Assembly (NCBI GenBank): GCA_900095835.1
Contig: LT608321.1
Location: forward strand, 1,988,052 to 2,052,051
DNA: 64,000 bases
From: Ihuprevotella massiliensis
Lineage (GTDB): Bacteria; Bacteroidota; Bacteroidia; Bacteroidales; Bacteroidaceae
Reading direction: 5' to 3'
The notes below the pieces were generated by a model, which saw only the letters and a list, made by a program, of their open reading frames with translations, was not told the origin of the DNA and searched no databases. The translations under genes and the position numbers were made by a program. Of the stretch, positions 42,858 through 52,633 are shown piece by piece (the stretch's first letter is position 1; each line of letters begins with the position of its first letter).

Positions 42858-42904
42858 TCGATAGTTCGCATATCTAGCTCAGGCTAGACAAGCAATACCA
42901 CTCC

Positions 42905-42946
42905 AAGCGAGGGGAGGGAACTCCCCTCCCCTCGCTTACTTTTTTT
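42905..42946 (+). terminator. Strong terminator/attenuator after the fimbrillin gene
   Basis: A 14-bp GC-rich stem (AAGCGAGGGGAGGG with CCCTCCCCTCGCTT) around AACT-type loop is followed by seven T. It lies between the fimbrillin and the anchor gene inside the operon, so partial read-through would give much more fimbrillin than anchor. Confidence 0.8.
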
Positions 42947-43052
42947 ATCCTTTGCGCAGCTTTCCTATTGACTTTGTTATGCTGCCCTCAACAAAGGTTT
43001 CCCAACGCGCAAGCGACGCGCGACACTTAATCTGTATATCGAACTTTTTCAC

Positions 43053-44210
43053 ATGAACCTTCTCGCTAAATTCGGCGCGGCATGCGTCACTATCCTAGGC
43101 GTTTTCGCTAACTACTCCTGCGACTCCATCTTCCACGATGATCTCTCAGATTGTCCGCAAGGGGTTTATGTGCGCTTCTACCAACAAACGCCTTGCTACA
43201 ACTACAAAAATACCAGTGTGGGTAAGGTGAATAACCTCCATGTTCTTGCCTTCGACAAACAAACGGGACTCCTCGCCAACTTTGTCGCTGCTGACCAAGA
43301 AATGATGCTCACCACCGAACACGAAACACTCCTCCCTCTCCAACAAGGGGACTATGAACTCGTGGCGTGGACGGGTAACGCTGCCGAACTTGCTTCGGCG
43401 AAGCTTCAAAAAGGAGTCACTCACAAAAGTGATGTCTTCTTCCAACTTCGACAACAACAAGACGGTTCTTACGTCTTTCCCAATACTCCCGAACCTCTCC
43501 GATATGGATTTGCTGGTACGGGACTCAACCGACTTCCCCTCGACTCTGCTGAATATGCCCATCGTGAGGCTACTTCGCAATATCCTCTCGACGAAGTCAT
43601 CAATATCCCCGATCCTGCTAAGGAGGGTAGTGTGTTCCGCCACGCTGCCATCAACCTCCGCCCACAAACGCTCCGCGTGAATGTGCAACTCGTGGTGGAC
43701 GGCAGTGTGAAGAGTGCCAAATATCCCACCGCTGCCAATAATTTCGATTTGCAACTACTCACCTCTGGTCGTGCCCTCGCACACGAAGCTGCCAAGAACG
43801 GTAGCGCTTTGGTGGACTGGACAGTGCCCCAAGCTAAATTGGCGCCTGCAACCGACGCGCGTTTGCTCCAACCTCTCCAAAAACAGGTGGTGGCAGATAC
43901 GCTCAAACAAAGCTACAACCTTTTGGGTAACACTGCCAACAACCTCGCAGAAGGTCGTCTCGTGATCATGCACAAAGGAAAGAAGGTGGAACTCTCTGAC
44001 GCGGTGAAACAACTCACCAGCGCTCTCGACCTTCCAGCCCTCATCCGCATAGCGCTAGAGAAACAAAATATCAATCTCAACTGCGGTGACGAAGTGACCA
44101 TCAAACTCCACGTGAAGAATCAGTGCGTAGACTGCGACACTTACATGATTTTCGACGTAGAAATCGAGAAGTGGAGCGTGCACTCTTACGAAACTGAATT
44201 GGCAATCTAA
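43053..44210 (+). CDS. FimB/Mfa2-family pilus anchor lipoprotein 1
   Basis: 385 residues with a lipobox (NYSCDSIFHDDLSDCPQGVYV). The FHDDLSDC motif is shared with the paralogue at 45093-46118. The body has Mfa2-like features (VLAFDKQTGLLANFVAADQE, DYELVAWTGNAAELA). The C terminus (FDVEIEKWSVHSYETELAI) resembles the fimbrillin tail. Family members cap or anchor the pilus base in the outer membrane and regulate its length. It is second after the terminator hairpin and 196 bp from the fimbrillin gene. Confidence 0.87.
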   Translation: MNLLAKFGAACVTILGVFANYSCDSIFHDDLSDCPQGVYVRFYQQTPCYNYKNTSVGKVNNLHVLAFDKQTGLLANFVAADQEMMLTTEHETLLPLQQGDYELVAWTGNAAELASAKLQKGVTHKSDVFFQLRQQQDGSYVFPNTPEPLRYGFAGTGLNRLPLDSAEYAHREATSQYPLDEVINIPDPAKEGSVFRHAAINLRPQTLRVNVQLVVDGSVKSAKYPTAANNFDLQLLTSGRALAHEAAKNGSALVDWTVPQAKLAPATDARLLQPLQKQVVADTLKQSYNLLGNTANNLAEGRLVIMHKGKKVELSDAVKQLTSALDLPALIRIALEKQNINLNCGDEVTIKLHVKNQCVDCDTYMIFDVEIEKWSVHSYETELAI

Positions 44211-44273
44211 CCTCCAGTTACTCTTATTTTCATAACCCTGACTAGACAGGTCTCAATGGGTCAACCTCCTGCC

Positions 44274-44318
44274 GCGGTCGTTGACTTATGCTCGCGCAGG
44301 GCGTCGCGCCTCGACCGC
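44274..44318 (+). other. Intergenic hairpin in pilus operon 1
   Basis: GCGGTCG at 44274-44280 pairs with CGACCGC at 44312-44318 around a GC-rich loop with further internal pairing. No T run follows, so mRNA processing or stability is more likely than termination. Confidence 0.4.
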
Positions 44319-44355
44319 TCAAACTGGAGATAGTCTCAACTGAAACTCAAAACTT

Positions 44356-45057
44356 ATGACTTTTCGTTCTTTATTTCTTTTAGGTGCCATGGTGGTGGCT
44401 ACCGGTGCAGCTGCACAAACTCAACCTCGCACAAAAGCTAAAGTGGGTGTCAACACCAAGAACCCCACGGAGAATCTCCACGTCAATGGTACTCTGCGTG
44501 TGCAAAAACTGCCCGCTAATGGTACCGCCAACGCCATCTCTACCAAAGCGGATGGCACGGGGTCTACCGATGTGGACCAACGTTTCAATGCACAGTATGT
44601 GGTGACCGCCGACAAGAATGGTGTCTTAGGCCGCGTTTCTAGCATAGAAACTAAGCTCTTCTATATGCCTGCTGTACACCTTCCGTTGACTGAAGAAGAA
44701 CTTGCGCTCAACCCCTCAAATCCCTCTTATTTATCCCACTTTACCCCAGGATACTCGTCTACCTACGGATTTCAAATTGGGCTCCATGGTCTCTTTACTC
44801 ACCAGTTCGATATAACCCCCAACTTCGATGCTACTCCTCAGATAGTGAAGAGCGATCCATCTGCAGCTTTATGGAATGCTAATTGGGGGTATGTTGCTGA
44901 GGATTTCGACTATTTCATCACCTATTATGATACTGAAGTATTCGAGAATGTGTCTGTAACAGCAGATGGATTACTCCGTTATAAGGTGAAAGCTGGTGCA
45001 GTCCCCACTGCCAAGACCTATATGAACATTGTCTTAAAGAAGAAAGACCAACCTTAA
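44356..45057 (+). CDS. Unknown secreted protein between two pilus anchor genes
   Basis: 233 residues with a signal peptide (MTFRSLFLLGAMVVATGAAA). After it comes VGVNTKNPTENLHVNGTLRV, the phrase found at the start of phage-tail-fibre-like and other Bacteroidetes surface repeats, then QKLPANGTANAISTKADGTG. The remaining 150 residues (PAVHLPLTEEELALNP, FTPGYSSTYGFQIGLHG) are not recognised. No lipobox. It could be a minor pilus component or a secreted partner. It starts 145 bp after the first anchor gene and ends 35 bp before the second, so it belongs to the operon. Confidence 0.72.
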   Translation: MTFRSLFLLGAMVVATGAAAQTQPRTKAKVGVNTKNPTENLHVNGTLRVQKLPANGTANAISTKADGTGSTDVDQRFNAQYVVTADKNGVLGRVSSIETKLFYMPAVHLPLTEEELALNPSNPSYLSHFTPGYSSTYGFQIGLHGLFTHQFDITPNFDATPQIVKSDPSAALWNANWGYVAEDFDYFITYYDTEVFENVSVTADGLLRYKVKAGAVPTAKTYMNIVLKKKDQP

Positions 45058-45092
45058 GACTTTAGGATTTCATCTCTCATCCCTATTATCTC

Positions 45093-46118
45093 ATGAAATA
45101 TCTCCATGCCACGCTCGCAGGAGCACTTTCTCTTTTGACGCTTTCCGCACTCACTGCGTGCGATGCGACGTTTCACGACGATCTGTCAGATTGTCGCCAC
45201 ACCTTGTGGGTGAATATGGCTAAGAACGATTGCAACCTCCAAGGCACTACTGCACCGCAATATGTGGCGCCTGCTGGAAAGGTGCGCATCTTGGCTTTCG
45301 ACAAGAATGGTCTCTTGGCTGCTGACACCACTTGGACACAAAACGACGCGCGCCCTGTGGAGCGTGTGGGTTTGCACACCCTACAAGCTGGCACTTACAC
45401 TATCCTCGGATGGGCGGGTATTTCTGAGCAGTGGGAACAAAAGATGTTGCACCTTGGCAGAACACGCATTTCTGACGTGGTCTTGACACACAAGGCTACT
45501 TCAAATCCTAACAATCCGCAGTCGCCTGCCCTTTTGGCTGACCTCAGTGGCACCCACACTTGGCTCGGTAGCAACACTAGCTTTGTCAAGTTCCCTGATC
45601 CTACGGAAGTGGGTACCACAGAACAAGAAGTGACACTTAACATGCACGAGCAGACTTTCGAAGTTGACGTGCAAGTGGATGTGGATCCTGCCACCTACGA
45701 TGGTAAGAATGACATCTCTGCCAATGATTTTGACATCATGGTAGAACTTCAGCAAAATGAGTATCACATGGATGGCACGCCAGCAGCTACATCTTCTAGC
45801 TTGTCAGGCTATATGTTGAAGGTGAACACTAGCCGAACCAAGGAGCAGCTCAAAGGAAAGTTCACTGTGCCTGCTCTCACGGCTCGCAATAGCAAGGTGA
45901 AACTTACACTCATCAACCGCACGAATGGTAAGGTGGTGGAACAAGGAGCCTTCGACCTCTTGGCGCTCTTGAAGCTCCAACAAAGCTTTGACCCCAGTTG
46001 CGCACGCAGTGCGAAGCTCAAATTCAAACTCAAAGACCACTGCTTCTGTGGGGAATTTACCTGCGATGAAGTGTGGGTGGATGGGTTGAAACTCGGTTCT
46101 TTCACCGTGGGTAAATAA
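45093..46118 (+). CDS. FimB/Mfa2-family pilus anchor lipoprotein 2
   Basis: 341 residues with lipobox LTACDATFHDDLSDCRH. The motif VRILAFDKNGLLAADTTW and GTYTILGWAGISEQWEQ align with the first anchor, so the genes are paralogues. It ends KLGSFTVGK, without the aromatic donor-like tail. Two anchors in one operon suggest either two pilus types or a base/tip division of labour. A clear terminator follows at 46152. Confidence 0.85.
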   Translation: MKYLHATLAGALSLLTLSALTACDATFHDDLSDCRHTLWVNMAKNDCNLQGTTAPQYVAPAGKVRILAFDKNGLLAADTTWTQNDARPVERVGLHTLQAGTYTILGWAGISEQWEQKMLHLGRTRISDVVLTHKATSNPNNPQSPALLADLSGTHTWLGSNTSFVKFPDPTEVGTTEQEVTLNMHEQTFEVDVQVDVDPATYDGKNDISANDFDIMVELQQNEYHMDGTPAATSSSLSGYMLKVNTSRTKEQLKGKFTVPALTARNSKVKLTLINRTNGKVVEQGAFDLLALLKLQQSFDPSCARSAKLKFKLKDHCFCGEFTCDEVWVDGLKLGSFTVGK

Positions 46119-46151
46119 CGCTCAGCAACGTCTACAACAGACCTAAACAAC

Positions 46152-46186
46152 AAAAAGCTCCGTAGCCTGGCTACGGAGCTTTTTTG
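46152..46186 (+). terminator. Terminator of pilus operon 1
   Basis: AAAAAGCTCCGTAGCC pairs with GGCTACGGAGCTTTTT around a one- or two-base loop and ends in a T run. Confidence 0.88.
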
Positions 46187-46499
46187 TGCGTCTTGTGGCG
46201 TGAGCTTTTGTACGCTGCATCCAGTTCTTACTGTTGCCCTCTTCAGATTTCCTGCTCTTGACGGCTTAGTGTCCGGTGTATTGTGCGTTATGTTCTGATA
46301 TTGTCTATTGTCTTGCTGATATTTTGTACGGCTTGTGTGCAATCGTATGTCGTATTGACCGAATATAGTGCTGTAATTCAGAGTTATTGTGTGACCTTGA
46401 GCGTCCCGCTGTGGAGGGCTATAAACAAACATCGCGCCTCACTTGCTTTGTGGCAGGTGAGGCGCGATGAATGATAATGAGAAATTCTGCGCTGTGCGC
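46187..46499. other. Gap between the convergent pilus operons
   Basis: About 310 bp with no supported gene. The far end carries the operon 2 terminator. The stretch 46270-46400 is AT-rich and of unknown function. Confidence 0.4.
46430..46470 (-). terminator. Terminator of pilus operon 2
   Basis: A perfect 13-bp stem CATCGCGCCTCAC ... GTGAGGCGCGATG lies 30-70 nt beyond the stop at 46500. On the minus strand it is followed by GTTTGTTTATAG, a modest T tract. Confidence 0.65.
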
Positions 46500-48392
46500 T
46501 TAGAACGTCACTGTCTGATCGGTGAAGAGGGGAGAGGAGATTGTGGCACTCACCGTGCGCCCAGTGGCATTGCGCTTGAAATGAAGCGTTTCTTTGCGGC
46601 GACGTCCGCGGGTGGAGTTGAGTACGATGTATTCGTAGTAAATCTTCTTGTCGCGGATCACAAGTTTCAAGTTTTGGTTGGTGTTGTCGTCCACGTACGG
46701 GGTGAGTCCATTGGCATCGATGGTCACTTTGTAGGGGAAGAGGGTTTCGGGAATGGAACCCGGAACATCGAAAGTGAGATCCACACGCTCGCCTTGTGCT
46801 TTCTGGTTGGTAGCTCCTGCACCGTTGATAAAGGTGGCGTTGAACTTGTAGGGCTGTTTGAACACTATCGTGATGGTGCGCTGGATGATGGAGCGATTGG
46901 TGGCAGCTTTGTTGTCGGCGATGACCACGAAGGTGTAGCTCGTGGAACTGGTGGTGGGGAAGGTGACGCCAGTTTTGGGAGTTACCTTCAGTTCTCCCGT
47001 GGTACGGTTGAAGGTGACCGACTGAATGAAGGGATCGTTGGTGAAAGCACCGTCCACCGCCTTGCGATTGTAGTAGACATTGACCTTGTTGAGCTCGTTG
47101 GTGTTGCTGCCTATCGCTTTGTAGGCTATCTTTGCGGTGTAAGGCTGTGGTTGCGTGATGATGACTTCTGAGTTGGAGACATCGAGCATGTATTTTCCAT
47201 CACTGATTTCGGAGAACTCTTTCAATTCGACGGAGGCAAAGAGGTTGTTGCCGGCAGGGGCTTCGATGGCTTTCTCGGGAGTGGGATAACCGGTGGTTGC
47301 CACACTGTTGACGGTCACCTTGTAGAGGTGATTGCGCACCACGTCATAGGGTTCACTTCCCAAATAGTTGTTGGCAGCATCGAAGAAGTCTTGTTTGAGG
47401 TCGACTTTGTAGTAGCCTGGAGTCTCGTAGGTGCCGTTGGGTCTGCGCTTGGCACCATATAGGATGATGGCGATTTGTTTGTCTCTATCGGCTTCTGAGT
47501 TACGATATTCGTAGAGGGCAATATCGTTCTTATTGGATTTCCAACTATCGTTGGTCGTCCCTTGGGCACCGAGGTAGTTGTGGAGGGTGACACCACTGAG
47601 GAGTGTGGGACGCGTGGGGCTGCTGGGGAAGCTGTAGAGCACATCGCGGTATTGTGCATCGGGGTCGCTGCCGTCGAGCGTCTCTTTTGAGATGTAAGGA
47701 GCGAGGGTGCCGCGGTCGGGAGCGTTGTGGACACAGAATCCTTTGAGATCAAACCCTGCGCTGGCAGCGATGGCAACTTGCACCACGGCTTGATTGCGGA
47801 GCAGGCGAAAGACGCGATTGTTGAAGCTGCTGGTGTTGAGCTGGGCGAAGCTGAAGGAGCGCCAGTAGACAAAGCGGCTGAGGTTGGTGTCGGAGAGGCG
47901 ATTGATGAGTTGCCCCTCGTCGGTGTCTTTGAATTGATAATCTTGTGGCCAGTTGGCAGGGAAGTTGTAATTGGCAATGAAGTGGATGATGCGTTGACGA
48001 GTGCTCGATAGGAGTTTGGCGGAAAAGTTTACCGCTTTGTTGTCTTGCGCGCTTCCTTGCGCCGGAAGTTGGTTTTCCCCTCCTGCAATGTTGCGCTCTT
48101 GACGGGTGAGGTTGGCAGGTGCTGAGTAGAGAAAACGGTGGTTTTCGTCAAAGACCAAGAGCGTGAGGTTTTGGATGTTGGACACCTCAGCACGTGTTGG
48201 CACTTGCATCTCCGGCAGATCGAGTTGTCCCGTGATGGTGATGCTGTCGCCTTCGTGGAAGGTAGGCTCAGCTTCCACTCGGTGCTCGTTGTCGCTGAGG
48301 GAATCTTCGAGCTCCGAATGGCAGGCTGTAGTGATTCCTCCCCACACTAGGGTGAGGAGAACGAAGAGGAATCCTTTATAATTGAAGTGCAT
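46500..48392 (-). CDS. Pilus-associated lipoprotein (DUF4906-like), operon 2, last gene
   Basis: 630 residues with lipobox ITTACHSELEDS (C24). An Arg-protease site is present at R67 (QVPTRAEVSN). The N-terminal region (NLTLLVFDENHRFLYSAPANL) is fimbrillin-like. The C-terminal region has Ig/cadherin-like beta strands and ends ATISSPLFTDQTVTF. The architecture resembles DUF4906-type minor subunits in Bacteroidales fimbriae. It lies 6 bp after the 901-residue gene, so translation is coupled. Minor tip or shaft subunit inferred. Confidence 0.75.
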   Translation of the reverse strand: MHFNYKGFLFVLLTLVWGGITTACHSELEDSLSDNEHRVEAEPTFHEGDSITITGQLDLPEMQVPTRAEVSNIQNLTLLVFDENHRFLYSAPANLTRQERNIAGGENQLPAQGSAQDNKAVNFSAKLLSSTRQRIIHFIANYNFPANWPQDYQFKDTDEGQLINRLSDTNLSRFVYWRSFSFAQLNTSSFNNRVFRLLRNQAVVQVAIAASAGFDLKGFCVHNAPDRGTLAPYISKETLDGSDPDAQYRDVLYSFPSSPTRPTLLSGVTLHNYLGAQGTTNDSWKSNKNDIALYEYRNSEADRDKQIAIILYGAKRRPNGTYETPGYYKVDLKQDFFDAANNYLGSEPYDVVRNHLYKVTVNSVATTGYPTPEKAIEAPAGNNLFASVELKEFSEISDGKYMLDVSNSEVIITQPQPYTAKIAYKAIGSNTNELNKVNVYYNRKAVDGAFTNDPFIQSVTFNRTTGELKVTPKTGVTFPTTSSTSYTFVVIADNKAATNRSIIQRTITIVFKQPYKFNATFINGAGATNQKAQGERVDLTFDVPGSIPETLFPYKVTIDANGLTPYVDDNTNQNLKLVIRDKKIYYEYIVLNSTRGRRRKETLHFKRNATGRTVSATISSPLFTDQTVTF

Positions 48393-48398
48393 AATGGG

Positions 48399-51104
48399 CT
48401 AATATTTATATGAGTCAAAAACAGGACACATAAATGTAGAGCCTGGGTTATTGATGATAGTTCCTGCCTTAGGGTTGTTGTTGGCACCATTTCGAGTAGC
48501 AACAGCTACTCCTGATTGGGCAGCCCATGCAGTATAGTATTGTAATAAGGATTTTACTGCACTATTGGGGTCACTTTGGATTTTGGCAATCAACTGTAAC
48601 TCTGCTGTCGTGGGTAGTCTCCAATAGCCATTGTGTTTGAAGTTAAGAGGGTATCCACTTATTCCAGTAACAGGGTAATAACGTTGACGTCCACCACCAG
48701 GCCATACAGAACCATACTTGGCAAAGGTCAGGTCGTCCATACCTACGATAATGTGGTTGCGCGAGGGACCATAATCATCTTCAAAATATTGTCTTGCGCG
48801 TTGTTCTGCCGATTTGAAAGGATAAACGCGATAAGGGGCGAAGTTGTCTGCTCTGAAGATGCGCTGACCGTTCTCGTCGACGGGAGAATGTAGTACCAAA
48901 TTACGTTGTTCTGGGCTTCTAGCCTTATCGGGATAGTTGTTGGGATAGTAGACCCAAAATTGAAAGTGGTTGCGCTGATTGGACAAATTGACGAGTTCTA
49001 CCGTCTCTGGTCGAGTTCTTCTACTACCTTTGGCTTCGAGCGCTTCTATTCTTCTGATTTTATTGTGCTCTTGCTGGGTGATAGTCATGATTTCCGCGTC
49101 GGAGTATTCGCCAGATTGAGGTCTTGCAGGCACATCACCCCATTGAGAAGAAATGATGAACTCGGGCGAAATTAGTTGGTTGCTTTCAGCATCTTTGGCT
49201 GTGCTTCCATCAGCTACCGTGGCATCCCCATAGAGCATTCCAGGTTGTGGGGCAATCGTGTGGACTGTATAGAGTAGACTGTTGGTCTGAACACGGCCAT
49301 TGATGGTAGCTCCGAAGAGAGAGTACCAATAGTTGATCATTCCTTTGGATTGCTTAGCCGTCACATAGATGGGAGGATATTGTGTGACGGTGACGGGCAC
49401 CTCGGGCAAAACGTTTGAATTGAGCTGCTTTGCTTTGAAACGGATGGTGAGGGGCACGTAGTTGACGGGCACCGGACTTTGGACTTTGATATAGGTGCGT
49501 CCCCCATGAGTGGTGGTGGAGATTTTGATTTTCGATTTGTCGGCGTTTATCGTTTGAGATTCTCCATATTGATTGTAGGTCGTATATTGCGCCTCAATAG
49601 TGTTGAGCAAAGTTTCGTCGAGAGGTAGGTCGGAGATGTATTGGATTTCCAATTCGTCAGTAGCCAACATTTCTGGATTCGTCTGCTTCACCACAAGATA
49701 GTGAGCATCTGCGATGCTACCATCTACCGCCTCTGGCACCCAGTTCTCCACTGCGATGGAGGCATTGACCTGCGTGGGACGAGCTATTTCGGGGCTTCCC
49801 AACACCTGGATGGTGGACTGGATGTCGTAGACCGTGTTGCGCTCGATGCGATTCCACTCCTCACCTGTCACCGTCGCGCCCTTGGGAGGAAGCACGTTTT
49901 TGAGCGGAATCTGGTAGTAGCTGTCTTGTTCTTGGTTTTGGTTGTTGCGCACACGGAGTTTGATGTACAAAGAGGTCTCTTGTAGCACATCTTTCGCCCA
50001 TGAGTTGGCGTAGGTGTAGAAAGGGATGGGGCGCGCAAAGAATTGTTTGCCGTCGAAGGTGCGCTTCTCCATGTTTTGGAAGGTGGTGAGTCCATTGTTG
50101 ATGAACGCACGCTCACTGTCCAAAACTTCGTCGGCAAGGACGCGAGTGTTGGACACACCATTAGAAAGGGCGATTTGGGGATTGCCCACTACGGTGTAGG
50201 TGGCGCCTTTTTCGTCCGTGACGGTGGTGGGAGGCGTGAGACGGACACGGAGTTTCGCGGCAGCGCGGTGGAGGTTGACCACACTGTTCACCTTGACTTC
50301 GCTTTGCGTGTTCCAATTAAAGACTTGTGCATTGGAAGCACCATCCATCAAGAAGTCTGCTTGCTTCTCATTGGGATTGTTTTGTGCTCCCAAAGCATTG
50401 CTAGTGGCAATCAAACTTTGGAGCTGTGGGAAAGTTTTGCCTTGCAAGTCGGTGGCAGCTCCGCGATAGTTGGCGATGATAATGAGTCTGAGGGTCTTGC
50501 CGTGGTAGGCGTTGTGCGTAGCCCCCTTTTCGAGGTAGATGCGCGCTTGACCTTGCACTGCGTCGATGGTGGCAGTGCCCAGGGTGTTGATGACTCCTTG
50601 TGGATAGAGCATCAAGTCGCCTTTGAGGGTGCTGTGCAAACCTAGTTGGTTGTTGCCTTCATAGACCAGTGCATACATATTGTTGATTTTGGTTTCGTTG
50701 AGACCATTGGCAACATAGAGGTTCGCATTCTCAGTGGTGGCGCGTGTGAGTCGAGGCACGGCAACTGGTGTGTTCGTGGCAACGTGGTTGTCGTTAAGTG
50801 TAGTGACCACCGAAGCACGCGTGGCAGTGGCGGGAGGAAGCGTGGCAAAGTCTGAAGCCTCGAGAGCGGAGAGTTCTCGTGTGGAGAATCCGAACGCAAT
50901 CACTTCGCTGTGGGCAGTGTCGATTTTCACCACTTGTGGGGTGTCGGAGAGTTCAATGTCGGTTGAGCAACTTCCACAGAAGAATAGGCTCATGCCGCAG
51001 CCCACCGTGAGGAAGGCTGTCCAGAACGAGCGCAGGGGAGTGTGGAAAAAGCCCTTGTGCGACTGATGTTGAGTCGCGAGGGCAAGAATATGATGGAAGT
51101 TCAT
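48399..51104 (-). CDS. Large pilus-associated lipoprotein, probable tip subunit, operon 2
   Basis: 901 residues. A lipobox is near residues 41-46 (LFFCGSC); two Cys (43, 46) make the exact lipidated residue uncertain. The Arg-protease site is R96 (ATATRASVV), repeated nearby in RLTRATTEN. A central beta-rich region is followed at about 800-880 by GYWRLPTTAELQLIAKI, the hallmark of Lcl/DUF1566-like, C-type-lectin-like tip domains. A tip adhesin is therefore likely; ligand unknown. It follows the 489-residue gene by 9 bp. Confidence 0.75.
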   Translation of the reverse strand: MNFHHILALATQHQSHKGFFHTPLRSFWTAFLTVGCGMSLFFCGSCSTDIELSDTPQVVKIDTAHSEVIAFGFSTRELSALEASDFATLPPATATRASVVTTLNDNHVATNTPVAVPRLTRATTENANLYVANGLNETKINNMYALVYEGNNQLGLHSTLKGDLMLYPQGVINTLGTATIDAVQGQARIYLEKGATHNAYHGKTLRLIIIANYRGAATDLQGKTFPQLQSLIATSNALGAQNNPNEKQADFLMDGASNAQVFNWNTQSEVKVNSVVNLHRAAAKLRVRLTPPTTVTDEKGATYTVVGNPQIALSNGVSNTRVLADEVLDSERAFINNGLTTFQNMEKRTFDGKQFFARPIPFYTYANSWAKDVLQETSLYIKLRVRNNQNQEQDSYYQIPLKNVLPPKGATVTGEEWNRIERNTVYDIQSTIQVLGSPEIARPTQVNASIAVENWVPEAVDGSIADAHYLVVKQTNPEMLATDELEIQYISDLPLDETLLNTIEAQYTTYNQYGESQTINADKSKIKISTTTHGGRTYIKVQSPVPVNYVPLTIRFKAKQLNSNVLPEVPVTVTQYPPIYVTAKQSKGMINYWYSLFGATINGRVQTNSLLYTVHTIAPQPGMLYGDATVADGSTAKDAESNQLISPEFIISSQWGDVPARPQSGEYSDAEIMTITQQEHNKIRRIEALEAKGSRRTRPETVELVNLSNQRNHFQFWVYYPNNYPDKARSPEQRNLVLHSPVDENGQRIFRADNFAPYRVYPFKSAEQRARQYFEDDYGPSRNHIIVGMDDLTFAKYGSVWPGGGRQRYYPVTGISGYPLNFKHNGYWRLPTTAELQLIAKIQSDPNSAVKSLLQYYTAWAAQSGVAVATRNGANNNPKAGTIINNPGSTFMCPVFDSYKY

Positions 51105-51113
51105 ACGACTTGA

Positions 51114-52583
51114 TTAGATAGTTTGACGAATCATGAAGCGTTTTGTAGGACCGGGGCTCTGATTGGTGTCGCGGAATCTCTTGACGATTTGCACCTCTTT
51201 TCCATCTACCGTGAGATAGAGTTCGGTGGAGCGCACATAGCCTGACCAAGGTTTCTTCGCTACAACGGTGATGGAGATGTTGTCGTTGCTTGCCATGCCC
51301 GAAGTTGCTGCTTCGTTGGCAAATTCAAAGTCCAAATAATTGGTGAGATTGAAGCGCCAAAGTGCACCTTGTGGAGCAGTCACCTTGAAATTCATCGTGA
51401 TGCGGTCGGTTTCGGTGGGGTCGAGGTTGAGCCAGTTGGGACTGCTAGCATCTTGTGTCACCCCTTGTTGCCCGTTGGCGGGATTATCCGGAATCACCAC
51501 TTGCGGCGCTGCATAGTCCTTTTGAGAACTCTCCTTGTTCCAAGGGAGAATCGTCCAGTTGTAGTGGATGATTTCTTCGTCCCATCCCTTGAGTTCTACA
51601 TCGGCAGCGTAGTGAGCATTGCGCGCCACACTCTGCGGATTGAGATTGTTTTTGATGAAATCTGAGAATCCGGCTGCAGTGATGGTACTCTTGTCGCCAT
51701 TGTCGAGATACATGCTCTTGGTGCGCTCGATGCCGTGCTTGGCAAAAGTGAAATCAAATCGGAGTCCATTGCCACCGCCTGCCCAGCGGACGTATTCGGG
51801 CACATAGAAGGTGCGGGTGAGCTTCTGATTGCCGGTGATGGAGAGCCCTGTGTTGATGTCGGTTTCGCCATTGGCTACGTTCATGGTCCAACTTCCTGTG
51901 ATAAAGAGCGGATAGTGTTTGGAGATGTTCGCGATTTTGATGGACTTGAGTTCGAGAGGAGCCGCTGCGTCAGTGGGCTGGTTTCCAGGAGATTTCAGAG
52001 CGCGCTGCAGGTTGAGCGTAACCTTGGCAAGCGTTCTGATGAGTTTTACATCGAGTTTTAGCGAATTTCCCTTCTTGTTGTCAGCCGTGATGGTGTTGGA
52101 TAGTTGAGCAGTCATAGGGATGCCTGCATTGCGGTCGATATGTTCGAGGAGAGGAATGGCGGCAGGCACCTGCGTTAGAGCCGTCTTTTGGTAGAGACCA
52201 TCACGAAAAGTCACTTCGTTGAGGGCAGTGGTCATAGCTGCCGTTTCGTTCGCCACGAAGAAGAAGTCATAAGTTCCTGTGGGAAGCTGAATTTCTTTTT
52301 TGTAATTGATGAGATCTGCCAAGGGGTGAACCTCATTGTGCAACACTTCTCCGGTACTTTGCACACAGGCAATGAAGCGTATGGTGTTGACGCGGTCCTC
52401 GAAGTCGGCATTATCCTGATTGATTGACTCACTCGTTTGAGCACGTGTGTCGAACGACACAAAGCCCAGAGTGGAGTGTTGTAGCTTGGGGGACTCATCT
52501 TCGTAATCACGGTTGCAGCTCATCGCAGTAAAGACGACGAGCAACAAAGGGAAGAAGAAACGATATATATGTTTAATCATCAT
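51114..52583 (-). CDS. Fimbrillin-like lipoprotein, operon 2
   Basis: About 489 residues from MMIKHIYRFFFPLLLVVF; the open frame extends 30 codons further back but those residues are not signal-like and read into the previous gene's downstream region. Lipobox FTAMSC (C23). The Arg-protease site is R47 (FVSFDTRAQT). The next region (FIACVQSTGEVLHNEVH, YDFFFVANETAAMTT) and LVKLIRTLAKVTLNLQ-type segment resemble fimbrillin N-terminal domains. The C terminus ends KRFRDTNQSPGPTKRF. Probably a minor subunit. Confidence 0.75.
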   Translation of the reverse strand: MMIKHIYRFFFPLLLVVFTAMSCNRDYEDESPKLQHSTLGFVSFDTRAQTSESINQDNADFEDRVNTIRFIACVQSTGEVLHNEVHPLADLINYKKEIQLPTGTYDFFFVANETAAMTTALNEVTFRDGLYQKTALTQVPAAIPLLEHIDRNAGIPMTAQLSNTITADNKKGNSLKLDVKLIRTLAKVTLNLQRALKSPGNQPTDAAAPLELKSIKIANISKHYPLFITGSWTMNVANGETDINTGLSITGNQKLTRTFYVPEYVRWAGGGNGLRFDFTFAKHGIERTKSMYLDNGDKSTITAAGFSDFIKNNLNPQSVARNAHYAADVELKGWDEEIIHYNWTILPWNKESSQKDYAAPQVVIPDNPANGQQGVTQDASSPNWLNLDPTETDRITMNFKVTAPQGALWRFNLTNYLDFEFANEAATSGMASNDNISITVVAKKPWSGYVRSTELYLTVDGKEVQIVKRFRDTNQSPGPTKRFMIRQTI

Positions 52584-52633
52584 GCGGAATAGTGTGAGAT
52601 GAACACAGAGGAGGCTGCAATAAGTTGTGAGCG

